From: Melampsora larici-populina 98AG31
Lineage: Eukaryota; Basidiomycota; Pucciniomycetes; Pucciniales; Melampsoraceae
Direction of reading: 5' to 3'
DNA: 64,000 nucleotides
NCBI RefSeq assembly: GCF_000204055.1
Contig: NW_006768778.1
Coordinates: 763,999-827,998 of the forward strand
Position 1 is the first letter of the stretch. The number at the start of each line of letters is the position of its first letter. A program made the position numbers and the translations under genes. This document shows, one piece after another, positions 23,551-35,151 of this stretch. The notes beneath the pieces were generated by a model, which saw nothing but the letters and a program-made list of their open reading frames with translations, ran no database searches and was not told the origin of the DNA.

Positions 23551-25008
23551 CAAGAGCCTGCTGGGAAAAGACTTCTGTGTCGTCTTGCAGGCTGCTCCAT
23601 TTGTTTTATTTGAACACCTTCCTGATGACTATTGGCACTGTTGGATCGCATTGGTTCATTTGGCTTCTTACGTATTTCAAACTCGTATTTTCAACAAAGA
23701 AGAATACATTTCTGATCTGAAGGTGGTAGTCTCTCAATTCTTGAAACACCTGGTCGGCCGAACCGCGCAATGGACCAACAAACCCAAATTTCACATGCTC
23801 ACCCACCTACCTGATTCCGTTGATCGTTTTGGACCGCCACCTCTGTTCCTAACGGATAAAATGGAAGCACAAAACGGGCCCACTCAAGAGGCATCGGTGA
23901 AATCGAACCATCATGCTCCTGGAAAGGATATCTCGAACACCTTAAACAACGAAAGACTTGTGAGGATGCTCATATCTGGCGGGTCTTTCTATGATTCCAA
24001 GCTTGGAATGCGAGCAACTGCTTCCAGACTCTTCAAAGAGCTCTTCCAAGAAAAAGAGATTAGGCACTCTGTTGGTCTCCACCTACCCGTCTCCGCCTCA
24101 CTTTCAAGCAAAATCAAGGTCACATGTGTGTATACTGGTGCTTTATCTTTGGTTGCATTTCACAAAAATTTGACTTTATTATACGCTTACTCCTCAGATC
24201 AAAAAACTAAACATTCTGGTACCCAGCATCCCAAACAGCCTCCCAACGAAATTTTCACCCGTTGGCCGAATGCAGATTGGCGAAAAATCGACCGGTTTGT
24301 CCTTGAAAATGCGCGCAAAGTGGCTGAGGGCACCTTTTTATTGGTAAGCAGTGTTCCGTGTTTGAATTTCCCATCGCTGAAATCCTTCGTAGCTTATGAC
24401 CATTGTAACCGCCAGATTGATTTTCAACCGGAGGGAGCTTCGCCTATCAAGATTGGGCGTGTGACTGACATTTGGCACCAAGTGTCATCCAACTTTATTT
24501 TGACTCAAGTTAAAAAAATCAAGTTGGCAACCGGACTCCACCCGTTTTATGGTATGAGAGAATGCAAAGAAACCAATCAGCATGTTTGGATTAACACAGA
24601 TGTATGTTTTTTTTAGTTACCATAGTGACTGGAATTTGATGAGTGTTTTACCCACAGAATCTGTCATGTGTACTCAATGTGCAGCACAACTGCCACGACG
24701 CAAACTGTTCAGTGACCAAGACCAGAGCTTTCCGAATCGAACGTACTGCGGCGCAGAGCAAGAGGCCTGAGGTTACTCATGAGCCATTAAACTCTTTCAT
24801 CATTAATGCAGGCTCCCACTATTCTTCCGAGTTTCATCGTGGTGTGACCGAACATGTCTGGTCCGAGGTTACCCCAGCCAAATGGAAGGACTCTGTCACC
24901 AAAGGCCTGTCAGCATGGTTTGAGAGGTGTCCTCCCAAAGGTGTGGGTGAAAATGTTGATGATTCCATGCAAGAAGAAGAAGATCAGGCTGGTGACATGG
25001 CAATGTAA
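23551..25008 (+). CDS. transposon-encoded protein (Plavaka/KDZ-like transposase C-terminal part), 5' lost in gap
   Basis: The frame is open from the gap edge (with DDYWHCWIALVHLASYVF). Exon end 24601 joins exon 24658..25008 across a GTATGT...CCCACAG intron, giving NLSCVLNVQHNCHDANC. The stretches KPKFHMLTHLPDSVDRFGP, NHHAPGKDI and NVQHNCHDANC are typical of the C-terminal region of long transposase-like proteins widespread in basidiomycetes. Whether this is Plavaka/CACTA or KDZ type is unsure. An in-frame 81-nt stretch near 24119-24199 may be another intron. The N-terminal catalytic part is missing because of the gap. Confidence 0.6.
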
Positions 25009-25072
25009 AGGATTCATTGCCAACCAAATGTTGGACTATTTCAAGTGTTTTTCCAACTCATCAATTCTCTGA

Positions 25073-25474
25073 TTATTTTACATTAACATACGCAGAATTG
25101 ACCACTTGTTGTGTAGACACAACAACCTGTGGTTCTGACTGTGGCAGGCGGTAGGAATAAACACTTGCCCCCATCCCCTGGAAAACCTTGAAAAGTGCCC
25201 TATCTTCCGGAAGTACTTTTACCAAAGGACGCACACCATCAAATAGACGTCCATCTATCTCCCTGATGGTCTGGTAGTACCTAAACCAACAGTAGAATGG
25301 GTCAAACACTTTGTAGATGCAAGTGATGAACAAAACCTGATTTAAGAACATGGTTTTGAGGTCTTTTCTTGTCCGTTGAAAGTCTCTGTCACACCTTTTG
25401 ACGGCGCCTGTGAAATTGCACTGCCAGGGCTCCACACACTCCTTCCACAGAATGCCAGTGGGATCTGGTGACAT
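25073..25474 (-). CDS. hypothetical transposon-associated protein or fragment
   Basis: A 133-codon frame on the minus strand reads like real protein in its second half (YYQTIREIDGRLFDGVRPLV, then LPEDRALFKVFQGMGASVYS). A further open piece upstream (25502-25696, GTDAGLTVPTSQARLKNVWC) may be a preceding exon but is separated by a stop. It lies between two plus-strand transposon genes. No family was recognised, and either the gene is degraded or its exons are incompletely found. Confidence 0.35.
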   Translation of the reverse strand: MSPDPTGILWKECVEPWQCNFTGAVKRCDRDFQRTRKDLKTMFLNQVLFITCIYKVFDPFYCWFRYYQTIREIDGRLFDGVRPLVKVLPEDRALFKVFQGMGASVYSYRLPQSEPQVVVSTQQVVNSAYVNVK

Positions 25475-25893
25475 GTCACCCTGTGGTGAGGTGTGATCAC
25501 CTCATGACATGTCTGTCATGAACACCCCTTGCTCACGAAGTTCTTCGATTTCTGAACAACTTCTGCCTTCAACAGTCATGCTCATCTCACCCTTCCCTCC
25601 AAAAGTCGACAACATCATACACCACACATTCTTCAATCTTGCCTGGGATGTTGGCACGGTGAGTCCAGCGTCTGTGCCAAATACACTGTGTCGCAATATG
25701 ACGGTATTAGCGCTAACCCATGCATTCCAATGTCTAGACTAACCCTGCGGAATCCCATTCCCGACTACTCATATATCTTCATTGGTCATGTCCTGGCTCG
25801 AACATAAAATCCAACTCTTTGATGACCCTTGACCTCAACAACGGTCTGGTCTGTCTTCTCTCAGCATTTTTTCAGCGCGTCTCACTTGTACCA

Positions 25894-27483
25894 ATGGATA
25901 TGGATGATATTTTTGGATCTGATGACCCGATGGAAGACAGCCACCCGGGCCAGTCCCGTTCTCCGAACAAACCTTCTTTACGCCGTGATTTGTGTTCTTT
26001 ATTGTTACTTTCTCTCTTGTTGTATCACCGTTTGTTACCTTAACTGACCAATCTTTCATTCTCCTCAACAACCCCTTTTGTTCACGCTCAGCTTCTGATC
26101 AATCTGTTAATCTGCCATTTTTGTGATCTTAGAGGTTAGAGGAGGCATTCAAGTTATGTTATCTCCTTCCTGATCGGTCAGAACACGCTGCCTGGTGAAG
26201 AATATTTGGGAACTCTGTCATACTTGGTATTTGCGTGTCAGAAGGGAGAACGGGGGCCACAGGCTTGAAGTGGATCGCTGGCCGGGTGATCCGAGTAAGT
26301 CATACGATTTTTTTTACGACTTCTTTTTAATTACTTTTTCCAACAACCTCGTTCCGCCATTTCCCTCTTCGACATTGTTCAAAGGACACTTTCAAAGATC
26401 AGATCGGCGAATTCATATTGCGCCCTGATCTTCAAGCCTTCAGCAAAACCGTTGCCGAAGATCACACTACTATGTTGCAGAGTTTAGAGGTTCTAACTTT
26501 TGTAAGTGAAAATTTGCTTCACACTCTTTTGAACACCTTTTTATTGTCACTGTTCACTAACTAACCCATCGCCCACAGAACTATCTGAAGGGTCTAAAGC
26601 CTGAATATGTAGATGCTCATTGTCCTGGCGATTATGTCGCCGGTGAGGCGTGTATTCCTGGCACCGCAATGTACATGTTTATTAAAGACAATTTAAAGAA
26701 CCAGCGCAGTAAGGTGCGCTCTGCGGTGAGTCGCCTTGGAACTTTGATACTGAGTTTTGACCAATCAGTTCATAACCTTTTTTTTCATTTTGGAAATAGC
26801 TTCTCACCAACATTCTCGGAGTTCGCGAGGGTAGTTTACTCAAGGTTCCTGCTGCCAAATCAATGGTCATTCAGGTACATACATATCTATAAAGAATCGC
26901 GTGGGATCCTTGCTGACTCTCAATGATTCAGGTTGCCCGAACGTTTTTGGAAAGCGTACGTCCTTTGGAGGACAATGAGGTCTTGCCGAAATTGGGCCGG
27001 CCCACAGTGAAGCGAATCATCTTCATGGTAAGCAATCTGGTTTTCTAGGAGCCCAAATATCAGACTGACAATGTCTTTCATTCTTGTAGCGATATGTGAC
27101 AGCGTACAACTACCTCAATCACACTGAGAATAAAAGACGTTGCCAATGGACGCTCTTGGACAAGGCGCTTGTGGATCTTCGTGCAAGGCCCGAAAGCAAT
27201 ACAGCTTTGTAAGTTTGTATCTCTACACTATGTTGTGAATGAGGGCTAACAGATAAAAACTCGGTTTACTTGCAGATACATCAACAAGATCATCCGGTAT
27301 GACCGACAGGTTTTCGATGGCAAGCGAACATGGGCGACAATCAAAGCATCCGTCACACTCCCAGCCCCCTTTGTGGATCAGGTCCTAGCTTCCGTTCAAG
27401 ACCAGAGTTGCTCAGATCTCATCGGTGATGAGAGCGGTCCTTCCGGTAATCAGGCTACGGGGGAGGACTTTGAGGAGGAGTAA
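25894..27483 (+). CDS. multi-exon unknown protein of a transposon module, 5' exons unresolved
   Basis: Six clean exons join in one frame: 26385..26501, 26579..26725, 26800..26874, 26932..27027, 27090..27208 and 27276..27483. All have GT..AG introns. The product runs from DTFKDQIGEFILRPDLQAF through NYLKGLKPEYVDAHCPGDY, VARTFLESVRPLEDNEVLPK and RYVTAYNYLNH to an acidic end. A likely start is ATG 25894 (MDMDDIFGSDDPMEDSH), but between about 26000 and 26294 no simple splicing keeps the frame (RLEEAFKLCYLLPDRSEHAAW then a stop), so this copy may be damaged. The function is unknown. I believe such proteins are repeated in rust genomes, which would fit a transposon passenger, but that is from memory. 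Confidence 0.55.
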
Positions 27484-28233
27484 TATACCCAATGTAGATA
27501 GTTTAAAACACTCGGATCAAAACATGTTGTCCAAGATCTATGTAAACAGCCTTCTTTATTATTGTAAAGAATCTGTTTGGTCCTGCTCCTTCTGGCTGCT
27601 CACCGGGAACCATGATTGTGCGCGAGTACGTTTTCATGGCCGTGCCGTACCTGGTACTCAGCGCGCGGAAAACCAAGCCGAGGCACGTGCTGGCCGCCTT
27701 GGTGCTGCGTTTGTGACCTGTGAGAGCATCTTACGTGGACTCTGGCAATGGTGCTTGCGTCTATGTCACGCGGAGCACGGACAAATCCGTGATGCGAAGA
27801 CATTCGTGCTCACATTGGCGAGACGGGGTGTAAATGCGTCTTCGAGACGTATTTACTGCACTCGTACATGTCACGCGGAGTCCCACTGCCATAGGATTCC
27901 GCGTGAAAATCACGTGAGAACCCTTCAGTGGTGTATCAGTGTACATATTTTTTGATCTAAATTTGTTGGAAATGAAAAAGTTGGCCATTGGCAATCTTTC
28001 ACGGTTTTTGAGATCCAATCCTATGAAAAATTCCAATCAATTTTGGATAGCTGCCGATCATCCCATTTTGAAACTTCAATCAGAACCCCAAAAAGTGAAA
28101 AATTGGCCCCGTTATAAGCTGTTGAAAAAATACCCGGCGCTATGCCAGTCTTGGTGTTGAGCACTATAGGTTCTTTTTGAAAACTCAGGCGTTTTCTGTT
28201 TTTTTTTCGAAGTCATCAATTCTGCAAAGGGCC
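27484..28233. other. transposon flank; isolated TIR end at 28175-28233
   Basis: The 27590-27900 part is GC-richer, with repeated CGCG/CACGTG words but no supported gene. The last about 60 bases (GAAAACTCAGGCG ... AGTCATCAATTCTGCAAAGG) match the right end of the element at 18303-19601. They stop exactly where the CRAL-TRIO segmental duplication begins. Confidence 0.6.
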
Positions 28234-30733
28234 GTACCCTTTTAGCAAAACTTATCTTGTAAGTCCTACTCGCGTAGCGCCGGAGGTAAAGCTACATCAT
28301 ACGATAGATTTGCCTTTATAGGGGCATTCCGGGCCCTTTTGAGACTGGCTACAATTTGATTTGAATCGCTGAGTAATCTCAAGTAACTTGAGAATCATCT
28401 TGAATTGGGTTTTGGACCGGCGATTTTGGAAATAGAACGATCATTTGAGTTCGACTCCTAAATAACCATAACTCCGTCTGAGGTATGATGATCGATTGAC
28501 TATTGACGACCTAGACCATGTCCATTATTGACCGATTGATGTGATAAAGGGGATTGGCTGAATCATGTAGTTAGTTTGGACACGATCGATTGGGTCCTGA
28601 CTTGAAGTGTTCTTGGCTGGAATGAATATGATTGGTCTGAGTCGACCGAGTACATTTTCGGTTGGAAAGTATGAAGTCTTGGAAATGCAGGCTAGAACTC
28701 AGACAGGGCTGGAAATGGCTGAAAGTTGAATTTGTAAATTTTTAGACAATAAAGCTATGTAGGCTGTATTTGGTAGTCGGATCGGAGCTTGAAGTTTTTT
28801 TCTGGTTTTTGTGGATCCGCATAATTTTAAGTTTGAAGTTTTTTCACGTGCATTTGAAACAGATTTCAACAAGTTTGAAAATTTGGTCAACAAACCAAAT
28901 TAAAATTAAAATGTATAGGCAGTCAGTTCATCCATTCTTTGTCCCTCTGAACCTCAACTTCAACCTCAACCTCAACCTTGACTTTTTAATAAATTCAATT
29001 TGATTCCTAAACCAACTTCAACTTCATCACTCATATCACAACTTATATCATCATCATCATCATCATCAAACCATGTCATCAATCGATTCAGTTGAGAATC
29101 GATTCAATCAATCTATCCAAACATTCAAATCACATCTGATCACTTTAAACCAACTTCAACAACGTTCTCATCATGAAGTTTTAAAATCATTCAATCATTC
29201 AAATTCACTTCAACTTTCAAATCAAGCTATTCAAATCCTTTCACATTTCTTAGATGATAAACTCAATTTATATCGATTTTTAAAGAGAGAAAAGTTTGAT
29301 ATCGAAAACACTTTGAAACTTCTTTCAAATACATTACAATGGAGACTTGATTCTCAAATCGATTTACTTTCATCATCTTCAATCGATCCATTTTACCTTC
29401 ATCAACCTTTATTCTACTTTCACCCTCAACTCAAGGATAAATGGAATAGGCCTTGTGGTGTACTCAATCTTAAACACGTTAGTCGGACTGAGGATGGAAC
29501 TTTGGATGGTTTGAAGGAATTCATTGCTTGGTCCTGGGAACTTGGTCGTCGGTACATGCAAGACTCTAATTCAGATTCACTCAACACTCTCCTTTCTCAA
29601 TCCGATAATCTAAACCCGAACTCTGATACCGAGTCAGTTCCAATTCAGCTTCAAATGGTTATTATTGTTGATCTCAAGGATGCCTCTCTCAACAATCTGG
29701 TCAGTTTTTTCCCTTATTCGAAACTCTCCTGATATCATCTTACTAACTCGATTCTTGAAGTATAGGAACTCGAATTACTCCCATATTTCATGGATCTACT
29801 CAAGAATAATTTTCCAGGAATGGTGGGAGCCATCTTTGTCCTCAACTACGGTTGGATGTACTCAGGAATGTGGCAAGTAGCCAAAAGAGTTTTACCTCAA
29901 TCTACACTTGATCGGATCATGTTTCCAAATCAAAAAGAGTTGTTGAAGTTCTTCAATCCTTCCAATTTATTAACCCAACACGGCGGAAAACTCGAATATC
30001 AATACCATCATCTCAATAATCCAATCATTAATCTATATGGGAAACCACCTTCTGTTACCACCACCACCACTACTACAGCGCCACCCATCAACACTACCTT
30101 GCCTACAGAAGAACCAGCAGAACTTGACGACCAATCCACTCCGAACATAATTCCCATCTCTGCATTGTCACCTAGCTTATCCCGACGATCTAGTCTAGAA
30201 TCTTTGCGAGATCTCTTCTTCTCAGCTCCTACTACACCTTGGGCAACATCATATCCGGGAACCCCGCCAAGAGCTCATGCTCGTCCAAATTGGTTAAGTA
30301 TGACCACCGTCCATACAGGACATCATACACCTGTTGGCAATCATCAACGGCATCATTCACTCTCGGTCTCCAAGTTTGGAGAAGCTATACGTGAAAACCT
30401 TTTGAAAAAAGTTCAAAGGGAAGAATGGAATGAAGCACCATTACTTCGGTCTACAAACCCATTAAGGGATTTTAGACTTCACCTTCCTAGTAGGAAATTG
30501 ACTGCTGAAACAGAAGAACTTACACCTACCAATTCGGATTGTTCAGCTACTGTTGTACCTGATGAGGAAGAAGAAGATCAAGAAGCTGATGATCAGAGTC
30601 CACCTATGCAAATCTCGATTTCTTTACCTGACCACTCGACTTCTTGGAATAGTTCAACTAAAACTGATCATAAGGATTACAAACCAAAAGGACAATGGCT
30701 CATTAAGATTGGTTCAACATCTTCAATTGTAGA
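28234..30733 (+). repeat. segmental duplication, copy 2
   Basis: Matches 20949-23440 (see copy 1) and then continues into the unique 3' end of the gene. Differences include a change in the TCA/ATC trinucleotide run just before the start codon and a few base changes upstream. Confidence 0.95.
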
Positions 30734-31120
30734 CCACACCATATCACCATCAGGTAATCATATATTCCTTTCAAAATAATACGTCTGTTTTGTTTTTGGC
30801 TAATCCTGATTTTTCTTCTTATAGATCTTTTATCCATTCATTCACAAATCAATGATGAACCGATCAATAAACCGATCATGAATAAAAGAAGAAAACGAGA
30901 TCTAATCAAATTAAAAGTTTATGAAGTATTTCAAATCCAACGAAATCTTAAATGGATTTTAAATTTAATCTTTTTTTCTAAAAATCAATCTTTCTTTAAT
31001 CTTAAATGGATTTTATTGATTTTATTGATTCTGTTTAAAAATAAAAATCATTTTAAGTTTCGAGAACTTCTTTATCGACTTTTTCGTAGGATTTTTAAGG
31101 TTCATCGGAATTTGATTTGA
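29073..31120 (+). CDS. CRAL-TRIO (Sec14-like) lipid-binding protein, complete
   Basis: Model: join(29073..29699, 29766..30753, 30825..31120), 636 residues, with all introns in frame (GTCAGT..TATAG; GTAATC..TATAG). Residues about 45-90 form a CRAL-TRIO N-terminal region (FLKREKFDIENTLKLL). Residues about 105-285 carry the CRAL-TRIO lobe: VIIVDLKDASLNNLELELLP, FPGMVGAIFVLNYGWMYSG and VLPQSTLDRIMF. A long Ser/Thr/Pro-rich region follows, with TTTTTTTAPP and an acidic EEEEDQEADD. The C-terminal exon is basic and then strongly hydrophobic (KWILLILLILFK), possibly a membrane anchor. Sec14-like proteins bind or exchange phosphoinositides and other lipids between membranes. The ligand here is unknown. 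Confidence 0.88.
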
Positions 31121-32417
31121 TTACTTGAGAAAACTTTTTTGATGTTTTTTTTTCTTCTTTCTTTTGGTTTATAAAGTGTTTTTTTTTGTTTCTTTTTTGC
31201 ATTTTTGCATTTTTCTTTTCTTTGATTTTCATTCTTTTAATCTGTTTTTCATTCCATTCATTCCATTTTTTCTTTCATCAAAAATCATTTCTTTATTTTT
31301 TTTCTATAAAGCAGTCAACCGATTTATGTATCAAAAAAGGAGAAGAAAACAGATATATATGTAATTTTGGATTTTCTCAAAGTTTTCGAGTTGGTCATTT
31401 TTCATTTTGTATTTCTATGATGTAGTAAGAAGTATTTTGTATGTAATTTTTTCTTTAATTGTATGATTATTTATAGATTTAATCTATTGGAAATGTATGA
31501 TTGTTTTTCTTAATTTGAGGAAATCTTCTATCATGGGCTTTTGCTTCATTGGATTTCAAAGATTTTTGGAGTTCTTGATTTGAAAATGTGTAAGTACTTG
31601 GTTTTAAGGATTCAAGTTAACCATTGGACACCAATGACATGAAAATTGGTTGCAAATGTAATGATTCAAAATGTAAAAAGATTGAAACTTGGAATGATTT
31701 TACAAATTGAATTCATCTTCTTCTTATGGTGGCTGTAGAGTGCCAAATGAGTCAAAACACCAAACTGGTAAATCAACTTGAAACTTGCCCTCAAAGCCCT
31801 GTTCAGCGTTTCCCAAGTCTGAGTTGACCAACAACACTTTGCGCCTTATTACTACCTGTCTGCTCAGTGTTTATTCTATCAAGTGTTCCTTTATATCAGC
31901 TACAAAGTCTTTCTCTGGAGTCATTACAAGTAGCATTGAACTTACAAGAAATTCCTGTTGAAAAATGTGTTGCATTTTCTTCTTGGTGCTTGCTGTTGAA
32001 AAGCAAGTTGTATCAATTGCTTAAAAAATCATCATATCCACTCATCAATGGATCATAGTTACAAGATAACACTACAGGGAACTCATTATAATATCTATCA
32101 AGATTTAATTATGAAGATTCTTTCAAAGATCATCATCTTGAAGAACTGCATTCTTTTTAAAAGCTTTGAATGTCTGAAAACATCATCTTGAATTGCATTA
32201 GCCTCTTGCCCTCAATTATAGACCTGTAGTCTCCATTCAGTTCTACATAATGAGAGACGCTTTAGCACACATATTCCAATGGAGCTTTCCTCTCACATAT
32301 ATCAGCATTGTATACAGATCACTAGTATTCAGTATGTGATTTGAGCCAATACTCTCCTGTGACCTTTCTTGTCTGGGGGAAGAAATGCATTCATGTGAGA
32401 TTGATGTCCACCATATA
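31121..32417. other. intergenic, very AT-rich first 400 bases
   Basis: Directly after the CRAL-TRIO stop there is a T-rich tract (runs of TTTCTTTT), typical of a fungal 3' flank. The rest holds only short frames and nothing was recognised. Confidence 0.45.
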
Positions 32418-33283
32418 GTGGGTAGTGTCTAAAAGCGTGTAATGTCGGGCCGGTTAGTACGGCCAAAAAGCTGATTTATCAAAAACTCCATTGGATGAAA
32501 AGAACTTTCTCTACTGTAAAAATTGTTAAAAACAACATGTTCAATACAATTTTGGATTCCTATCGATGTGAGGATTCCAAATCTGCCCTCGGCTTCAAAA
32601 TTAGATCAATTTTATGGGCTTCATGAACTTTTTTCTCAAAACACCCGATTTCACTTAGCTTAACAAAGCCCTCTCTGCGCGGCCGCGTCCGCGCCCTCGC
32701 AGAGGGGCTTAGGACTAATCGTTGATTTTTGGCTTGAGCACTACACTCCTTAAGTGTCTCTAAGGAGTTTTTTGAATTTTTACGCTTCCCTCACAAACCA
32801 ACCTCACTTGGCCCTGCTGGGAAAGTTGTTCATGATCATTTTCTACATGTGTATATCTTGTTATCACGAGAGAAACACTACCCCACCATGCTGTTCTTGA
32901 GGGAATTTTCAAGCCTTATGTCTCACTTGTAAAGGGGCATACAGGGTGAATTTGCACCGTACCCGATTTTTGGCTCATTGCTACAGGTGTTTTGTAAGAA
33001 TCATCAACCTCCTTTTTTGGCCACACCGTTCACACTGGCCATGATGCTAGACTACGAGATTATGTAGAATTTTTATCAGAACAACTTTCCCTGCGGAGTC
33101 AGGTGAAGTTTGTTTGTGAGGGAAGCGTGAAAACCCGAAAAACTCCTTAGAGACACTTAAGGAGTGTAGTGCTCAAGCCAAAAATCGACAATTAGTCCTA
33201 AGCCCCTCTGCGAGGGCGCGGACGCGGCCGCGCAGAGAGGGCTTTGTTAAGCTAACGATTTCACGCGTTTAGGCACTACCCAC
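32418..33283. mobile_element. TIR element (GTGGGTAGTG ends), host of a nested MITE
   Basis: The left end GTGGGTAGTGTCTAAAAGCG is inverted at the right end as GTGGGTAGTGCCTAAACGCG, with similarity for about 30 bp. CATAT is found just outside both ends and may be the target duplication. Removing the inner MITE leaves an element of about 256 bp. The superfamily is uncertain. Confidence 0.7.
32655..33255. mobile_element. Mutator-like MITE (TAGCTTAAC family), copy 2, nested
   Basis: A perfect 9-bp direct repeat CGATTTCAC flanks it (32646-32654 and 33256-33264). The arms are almost perfectly inverted over about 145 bases, starting TTAGCTTAACAAAGCC. Each arm holds a GC-rich hairpin of its own (a CTGCG-GCCGC-type stem) and then GGCTTGAGCACTACACTCCTT. 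It inserted in the right end of the surrounding TIR element. The near-identity of the arms suggests a recent origin. Confidence 0.88.
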
Positions 33284-33702
33284 CATATTACTATTGAGCA
33301 ACAAAATATTCATCAGAATATTGAACTGGTCAAGAGTCTTGTAACAATAAGATTTTCAGGCTTATAGTAATGTGTGGATGAGGATTTCATAAAGAAAAAA
33401 TGACAACCAGATGTTGAGAAGATATCCAATGACACAAAGAAAGCCCCTGCATGATTTGACCACTCCTGTTGAAATGATACATCCAGGGTTGCCTTGGATC
33501 TTAGTGGCTGTAGATTTATCCGGTACCCTCCGGGCACTGTGGCTCGCATTCAGCCCCGGGTCCGGGGTCGCGGGTCATGTTGCACTCTGGGTTACGAAAG
33601 TTTGAGCAACCACGATAGCATCACCAAGCGAGACCTTCAATCACGTTGCCACACCTGTCCTCAACAACTTCATCTCTATCGAAGGCTTCAGGAAATACAT
33701 AA
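33284..33702. other. short intergenic region before the Ctk3 gene
   Basis: Contains a small GC-rich patch near 33551-33580 (CCCCGGGTCCGGGG) and otherwise nothing recognised. The Ctk3 promoter must lie here. Confidence 0.4.
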
Positions 33703-35151
33703 ATGGACGGATTCGAAGTAAGACTTCAATTGGTTTCTATTCTCAGAAAACTTTCATCATCACAAAATTCGATTCAAACCACCATTCGATTCTTACTTAA
33801 ACATCGATCAAAATGCGGTGAGGACCTTTGGGATTGTTTGATGGAAGAATGTCAAAATGTAAGTTTTATCTAATCCAAATTGTTTTGGATGACAAGATGT
33901 GAACAACAGTGAAAGTGAATTCATGATGAACTAACATTTCTGCTTCATTGAACGTAGGCTAGTCTCAATGCAAGGATTAATATCCTTTACCTCGTGGACT
34001 CTCTTCTCATAACCACTTCATCAACTTATTCTAGTTCTCATACAACAACAAATAACTCAAATCCAAAACATCAAGAAACAAAAACCATGAAATCAAATCC
34101 GTCATCAAATCCTTTAAATCAAGATCATTTAAATAATTATGGTCAAATGATTAAAAAAGATTTAAAAAGATTGATTGAATTGATTGTACCCATTGAATTT
34201 CAAAAAAAAGGTTTATTGAATTTAATGAGTACACAACAAGTTTTGAAAAATTGGAAAAATCAAATTAATTTAATCAATAAGTTTATTAATTTAGATGAGA
34301 TTGAAGAGATTGAAAATTTGCTTTCAGAACGTAAAACAATGTAAGGAAAACAACACTTTTGATCAGATTTGAATTGATTCGGTTTCAATTTGTCTTCTAT
34401 GATCATATATGCTGATTATAATCTTTGGTTTCTTAGATTGGCTAATGCGCCTGTTGATACGAGACATTTGGATAACGATTTTCTAGATTTTTCGAAGCGA
34501 GATATACTTGACCGGATAGATGATGATCGAGAACGCGTAAGTTGCTTTGACCCATCGGAGATCCTAAGATGATGTGATTTCATTCTAATTCGCCTAATGC
34601 CCCTCCACCGGATCTTGATGTAGCACAAACGTCTTCGAGAGCGAATTTGGGTGTTACCCATCCCTCCTACCAGTTCATTATCTATACGACCAGGTCCAAG
34701 TAACAAGCCATATTCTAGTTATCCAACTCATCGACTTGCTACACTTCTTTATACTTCTCTCAGAGCTTCTGCGTCGGATAAAAGAATTCTTACGAATGAA
34801 AAACCATGTTCTCCAGCTCATCGATCACATTTAGCTAGTTCATCCACAAGTTCAACTACGAGTCCAGAAGATGATCGATCTCCTATTCGTTCACCTGCAC
34901 AATTTTCTTCATCACGTCCTACTACTCTCAATCGACATAATCCTTCTTCGTATAATCTATCTTATAAAGAATGTGACTTGAGTATTCAATTGGAATGTGA
35001 TCAAATGATCTCTGCGAATGCCGAGGATACAGGTGAGGCTGGATTAGAGAGTATGGACTGGGAAGCTATGAGGATTGAACATCAAAGGTGTTATGGACTT
35101 CGACCTTCATCTACTCATACTCCACCTGATAGTCCTAATATTGATACTTAG
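33703..35151 (+). CDS. CTK3: CTD kinase subunit gamma (Ctk3)
   Basis: Model: join(33703..33858, 33958..34340, 34437..34536, 34624..35151), 388 residues, all introns GT..AG and in phase. The N-terminus (MDGFEVRLQLVSILRKLSSS, then KCGEDLWDCLMEECQNASLN and INILYLVDSLL) is the CID-like Ctk3 domain. DLKRLIELIVP and LMSTQQVLKNWK follow. The C-terminal signature ILDRIDDDRERHKRLRERIW is the conserved Ctk3 C-terminal helix. In the family, Ctk3 joins the cyclin Ctk2 and kinase Ctk1 to phosphorylate the RNA polymerase II C-terminal repeat during elongation, in the nucleus. The 170-residue Ser/Pro-rich tail after it is lineage-specific, with no domain seen. Confidence 0.92.

Noticed and set aside
25370..25405. 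Possible very short intron near 25300 in the minus-strand frame
   Set aside because: The GT..AG pair would enclose only about 28 nt, too short for a fungal intron, and the frame is open without it.
27425..27955. 176-codon open frame after the transposon gene
   Set aside because: It overlaps the real last exon in another frame and continues into GC-rich non-coding sequence with no domain or splice support.
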